Below are positions 5,342 through 7,890 of a DNA stretch of 7,890 nucleotides, piece by piece (position 1 is the first letter of the stretch; each line of letters starts with the position of its first letter). The stretch covers positions 1 through 7,890 of the forward strand of contig CAMKAR010000092.1 in NCBI GenBank assembly GCA_946410535.1, read 5' to 3'. The notes beneath the pieces were generated by a model that was not told the DNA's origin, did no database searches, and worked only from the letters and a program-made list of their open reading frames with translations. The translations under genes and the position numbers were made by a program. This DNA comes from an uncultured Bacteroidales bacterium (lineage in GTDB: Bacteria; Bacteroidota; Bacteroidia; Bacteroidales; F082).

Positions 5342-5463
5342 CACTGCCTCGGCTGGAATTCTTCCTCTTTGGCAACAGCCATTTCATGTTCCAGGAGATG
5401 AACAACGCTAAGATTGCCCACTTGGTTTTCAATTGGTTGAAGAATAAAGGGCGAGTCAAATAG
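5341..5463 (+). pseudogene. 3' remnant of a probable alpha/beta hydrolase
   Basis: A frame different from the preceding gene is open up to a TAG at 5461-5463 and reads TLPRLEFFLFGNSHFMFQEM followed by NNAKIAHLVFNWLKNKGRVK. A 'GNSHFMFQE.N...A..VF.WL' ending fits the last strand, catalytic His and terminal helix of alpha/beta hydrolases. No start codon or upstream part of such a protein is present, and the frame upstream only overlaps the unknown secreted protein. The terminator hairpin at 5450-5486 includes its stop codon, as if it belonged to this lost gene. I infer that a deletion removed the 5' part. The exact junction cannot be placed; the start given is conservative. Confidence 0.45.
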
Positions 5464-5493
5464 CCAAACCAGGCTATTGTCTCGCCTTTTTTT
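5450..5493 (+). terminator. Strong intrinsic terminator (module copy D)
   Basis: GGCGAG (5450-5455) pairs with CTCGCC (5481-5486), and ATAGCC with GGCTAT continues the stem inward, giving about 15 pairs with one bulge and one mismatch around a 6-nt loop. Seven T follow (5487-5493). It ends transcription from the upstream unknown gene and remnant. Its sequence differs from copies A, B, C and E but the architecture is the same. Confidence 0.8.
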
Positions 5494-5494
5494 G

Positions 5495-5502
5495 TACTTT
5501 TG
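5495..5502 (+). promoter_or_regulatory. -7 element for the glycosyltransferase operon
   Basis: TACTTTTG matches TAnnTTTG perfectly and begins one base after the T-tract of the terminator. Transcription should begin near 5507-5509, leaving a leader of a little over 20 nt before the ATG at 5531. No TTTG is found at the -33 position. Confidence 0.62.
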
Positions 5503-5530
5503 CAAAATCTAACCAGCCTGTCTTACAGTT

Positions 5531-6697
5531 ATGAAAATCCTTTTTGTCATCGACACATACGACACCAACAACAACGGCACCAGCATCTCGGCGCAGCGTT
5601 TTGCGGCTGAGTTGCGCAATCGCGGCCACGAGGTGAAAATCCTTACGTCAGGCGAACCTGGCGACGACCGTTTCGCCTTGCCTACTTACAGGATGCCCAT
5701 CTTCCAGCCGCTGATGGACAAGCACAACTTCAACTTCGCCTACAACGAGAAAAAGACCATCCATGAGGCGGTTGAATGGGCCGACATTGTCCATTGTTTC
5801 CTTCCCTTTGCCATCGAAATTGAGGCCAAGCGCCATGCCGACAAGATTGGAAAGCCTTCGACCGCTGCCTTCCATATCCAGCCACAAAACATATGGTCGT
5901 CGGTGGGCTTGGGCAAGGTGGATTGGATCCAGAACGGCACTTACTTGAGCTTCAGGGACTTCCTTTACAACAAGTTCCGTCATATCCATGCGCCTTCGCA
6001 ATTTATGGCCGACGAAATCAAGCAACGCGGCTACACCGCCAAGATCCATGTCATTTCCAACGGCATACAGGATGCTTTCCTTGAAGCCGGCCGCCGCAAC
6101 CTCGACCAAGGTCGTCCCGCCAAGTCGCCCGAGTTTGAAGGGAAAATAATCATCATGATGGTCGGTCGGCTATCGGCTGAAAAGCGTCAGGACGTGCTTA
6201 TCAACGCCGTTCCTTTCTCAAAATATGCCGATAAGATCCAGCTGGTTTTTGCTGGTCAGGGGCCAAAGTATGACGAATATGTGGCCTTGGGAAAGGCGCT
6301 GCCCAATCCGCCACAGTTTGTTTACAAAAAGCAAAACGAGCTGATCGACTTGCTGTCGCAAGCCGACCTTTATGTACATGCCAGCGACATGGAAAGCGAG
6401 GCCATCTCGTGCATCGAAGCCTTTGCCACGGGCTTGGTGCCGGTTATCGCCAATTCCGAGGTCAGTGCCACGCCTCAGTTTGCCCTCGACGGTCGCAGCC
6501 TATTCAGGGCCGGCAGTCCCAAGGACCTTGCCCGTGCCATCGACTATTGGCTCGACAACCCGAAGGAACGCGAGTATATGGAAAAAATTTATGCCAAAGC
6601 CGCCAAGAAATACAGCCTTTCCAACTCGGTTCGCATGTTTGAGGACATGCTGAACGAGGAGATGGAGGACAATGCGAAACAGGTTGCCAACACATGA
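5531..6697 (+). CDS. GT4-family glycosyltransferase, possibly a glycolipid synthase
   Basis: The protein has 388 residues with the GT-B fold of family GT4. The N-terminal acceptor domain opens with KILFVIDTYDTNNNGTSIS, a glycine loop in which the NNGTS pattern resembles lipid-acceptor GT4 enzymes such as monoglucosyl-diacylglycerol synthases. The donor domain starts near residue 207 with MMVGRLSAEKRQ (211-219 contains the conserved GR...EK pair). The EX7E motif of retaining GT4 enzymes is Glu288 to Glu296 in ESEAISCIE. There is no signal peptide or transmembrane helix; such enzymes usually act at the cytoplasmic face of the inner membrane with a nucleotide sugar. The donor sugar and acceptor cannot be assigned, and a capsule or exopolysaccharide role is also possible. 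A PCMD protein gene follows after 10 bp with no terminator between, so the two are probably co-transcribed. Confidence 0.85.
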   Translation: MKILFVIDTYDTNNNGTSISAQRFAAELRNRGHEVKILTSGEPGDDRFALPTYRMPIFQPLMDKHNFNFAYNEKKTIHEAVEWADIVHCFLPFAIEIEAKRHADKIGKPSTAAFHIQPQNIWSSVGLGKVDWIQNGTYLSFRDFLYNKFRHIHAPSQFMADEIKQRGYTAKIHVISNGIQDAFLEAGRRNLDQGRPAKSPEFEGKIIIMMVGRLSAEKRQDVLINAVPFSKYADKIQLVFAGQGPKYDEYVALGKALPNPPQFVYKKQNELIDLLSQADLYVHASDMESEAISCIEAFATGLVPVIANSEVSATPQFALDGRSLFRAGSPKDLARAIDYWLDNPKEREYMEKIYAKAAKKYSLSNSVRMFEDMLNEEMEDNAKQVANT

Positions 6698-6707
6698 TTA
6701 CGAAGCA

Positions 6708-7679
6708 ATGAAAATGAAAACCAACATACATAAATGGTTGTCGCTCATCGTGTTGCTGGCAATTTCATCCGCAATCTACCCGCAGGAACGGATAGAATAC
6801 CTTCCCTACGGCAACATGGATTCGTGGACCGTACGCTACATCAAGGAATCGTTTCTTTTGGGAGGCAAGACCCGCACATTGTATGTCGTTGCCAAGACCG
6901 ACACCATCCGCAAAAACAAGCCTTACCCGTATGATTCCGACGATTCGCCATGGGGAACGAGCAATGCCTATGCCAGGGTGTGCGGAGTGGAAAAAGCTGC
7001 TGTTTCGGTCACCCCTGAGCCACGGGGCGACGGCTACTGTTGCCGTTTGGAGACCTCGCTTCAGACCGTGACCGCCGTTGGCATCGACATCAAGGCCCTT
7101 GCAACAGGCAGCTTGTTTACTGGCAACCTCCTCGACCCGATGACGATGGAAGGAACCAAAGAACCGATGAAGACCATGGACATCGGCATTCCATTTACGA
7201 AACGCCCTAAAGCGCTGATGCTTGATTATAAGGCATTTATACAACAAAACAAGGCTTTGGTTAGAGCTACAGGATCCGTAAAAGTGACGACGATAGAAGG
7301 ACATGATGAAGGCGAAATCATCCTGTTTCTGCAACATCGTTGGGAAGATGCCGACGGCAACATCTTCGCCTACCGGGTGGGCACGGCTTCTGAACATATC
7401 GCAAAAAGCATTCCCGATTGGCACAACGACCATCGCCTGCCCATACGCTACGGTGACATCTCACAATCTCCCGGCTACAAACCATGGGAGAAACTGTCAA
7501 AAAACCGCTTCATGGCCCGCAATTCAAAAGGGAAGATGATGCCAATACAAGAAGTTGGATATAAGGCAGATGCAATGCCAACCCACCTGATTTTGCAGAT
7601 TTCAGCAGGCTGTCAGGAAGCGTTCACCGGATGCCCTGGCAATGTGCTTTGGTGCGACAACATCAGGTTGGTGTATTGA
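6708..7679 (+). CDS. Secreted PCMD-domain protein (putative carbohydrate metabolism domain)
   Basis: The protein has 323 residues. After a signal peptide (charged start, hydrophobic residues 11-23) it carries the PCMD domain (Pfam PF13201) found almost only in Bacteroidetes surface or periplasmic proteins. Visible family marks are YGNMDSW near the mature N-terminus, SPWGTSNAYARV, RGDGYCCRLET, a GIPFTKRPKALMLDYK strand, HRWEDADGNIFAYRVGT, ARNSKGKMMPIQEVGY, and the closing PTHLILQIS then CPGNVLWCDNIRLVY. The fold is a beta-sandwich thought to bind carbohydrate, but the ligand is unproven. The start at 6708 is preferred; 6714 is equally possible and gives nearly the same signal peptide, while the ATG at 6672 lies within the preceding gene. 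It lies 10 bp after the glycosyltransferase, which suggests a shared transcript. The downstream hairpin is about 130 nt away. Confidence 0.85.
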   Translation: MKMKTNIHKWLSLIVLLAISSAIYPQERIEYLPYGNMDSWTVRYIKESFLLGGKTRTLYVVAKTDTIRKNKPYPYDSDDSPWGTSNAYARVCGVEKAAVSVTPEPRGDGYCCRLETSLQTVTAVGIDIKALATGSLFTGNLLDPMTMEGTKEPMKTMDIGIPFTKRPKALMLDYKAFIQQNKALVRATGSVKVTTIEGHDEGEIILFLQHRWEDADGNIFAYRVGTASEHIAKSIPDWHNDHRLPIRYGDISQSPGYKPWEKLSKNRFMARNSKGKMMPIQEVGYKADAMPTHLILQISAGCQEAFTGCPGNVLWCDNIRLVY

Positions 7680-7797
7680 TTGGCCAACAACGGCTCCTAC
7701 AGGCGAGCAGCGAAGTTGAGCCATCATCCAGCAAAACGAGGATATGGAATCTGCATACGTTGCGCTGTTCTAACATATTGAGACAATGAAGAAATAA
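7680..7797. other. Intergenic stretch without a recognised gene
   Basis: No open frame here has a recognisable product or a promoter of its own, on either strand. The only structured element follows directly at 7798-7860. Confidence 0.5.
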
Positions 7798-7860
7798 GTG
7801 AAAAACAATCCACGAAATGTGAAACCTACAATTTGCGGTTTTTTCGTTTCTTTGCAGCAA
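7798..7860 (+). repeat. 63-bp dispersed terminator-promoter repeat (module copy E)
   Basis: This is the partner of 3469-3531, of equal length and identical at 53 of 63 positions. The hairpin is degraded relative to copy B: CCACGAAATGT (7810-7820) against ACAATTTGCGG (7828-7838) has two mismatches and one wobble pair. A run of six T (7839-7844) follows. Confidence 0.75.
7847..7854 (+). promoter_or_regulatory. -7-like element for the gene starting at 7882
   Basis: TTTCTTTG, the same sequence as at 3518-3525, lies 8 nt after the hairpin stem. Transcription would begin near 7859, about 23 nt before the ATG at 7882. Confidence 0.45.
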
Positions 7861-7881
7861 TATTGTCTAAAACGCAAAACT

Positions 7882-7890
7882 ATGGAATAC
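7882..7890 (+). CDS. First codons of a gene continuing beyond the window
   Basis: An ATG at 7882 followed by two more sense codons (Met-Glu-Tyr) reaches the window edge. The call rests on position only: it lies about 27 nt after a promoter-like element of the same kind that precedes real genes in this window. Nothing can be said about the product. Confidence 0.35.

Noticed and set aside
6765..7433. 222-codon open frame on the minus strand
   Set aside because: It lies opposite the PCMD gene, has no family motif and no promoter, and the PCMD frame is well supported.

Overview
The window is most likely from a member of the Bacteroidales (Prevotella/Bacteroides-type gut or oral bacterium). The evidence is the Bacteroidetes -7 promoter element (TAnnTTTG or close variants) ahead of most genes, the lack of Shine-Dalgarno sequences, a PCMD-domain secreted protein, a SPII lipoprotein signal, and protein families typical of that order. 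No tRNA, rRNA, CRISPR array or transposase gene is present.

Layout. 1-855 is the 3' part of a YcjY-like alpha/beta hydrolase (+). 856-993 is a stop-truncated remnant resembling the N-terminus of a hexapeptide (sugar O-) acetyltransferase. 1079-2816 is a minus-strand pair: a class M sirtuin (SirTM, 1956-2816) followed by a zinc-type macrodomain protein (1079-1873). This is a predicted protein ADP-ribosylation writer/eraser pair, without the GcvH-L and LplA2 genes that accompany it in staphylococci and streptococci. Each of the two genes carries an in-frame palindromic GTAGAGACG...CGTCTCTAC repeat, and an 83-bp inverted repeat lies between them. 2883-2972 is a short gene remnant. On the + strand there follow a small cupin (3080-3433), a lipoprotein with two CMD domains and a C-terminal cupin (3546-4664), a secreted protein of unknown function (4736-5341), the 3' remnant of a probable alpha/beta hydrolase (5341-5463), a GT4 glycosyltransferase (5531-6697) coupled to a secreted PCMD protein (6708-7679), and the first three codons of a further gene at 7882.

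How the parts relate. The hydrolase, acetyltransferase remnant, cupin and CMD-cupin families often occur together in Bacteroidales, so this looks like a decayed small-molecule or redox cluster that is now split by the oppositely oriented sirtuin-macrodomain pair. The glycosyltransferase and PCMD protein form a separate two-gene unit.

The most unusual structure is non-coding. Five plus-strand gene boundaries carry the same compact module: a GC-rich hairpin, a T-tract, then a -7 promoter element 5-8 nt past the stem. It looks like a terminator fused to the next gene's promoter. Two copies, 4.3 kb apart, match at 53 of 63 aligned positions without gaps, so the module seems to be a dispersed repeat and not simply convergent signals.
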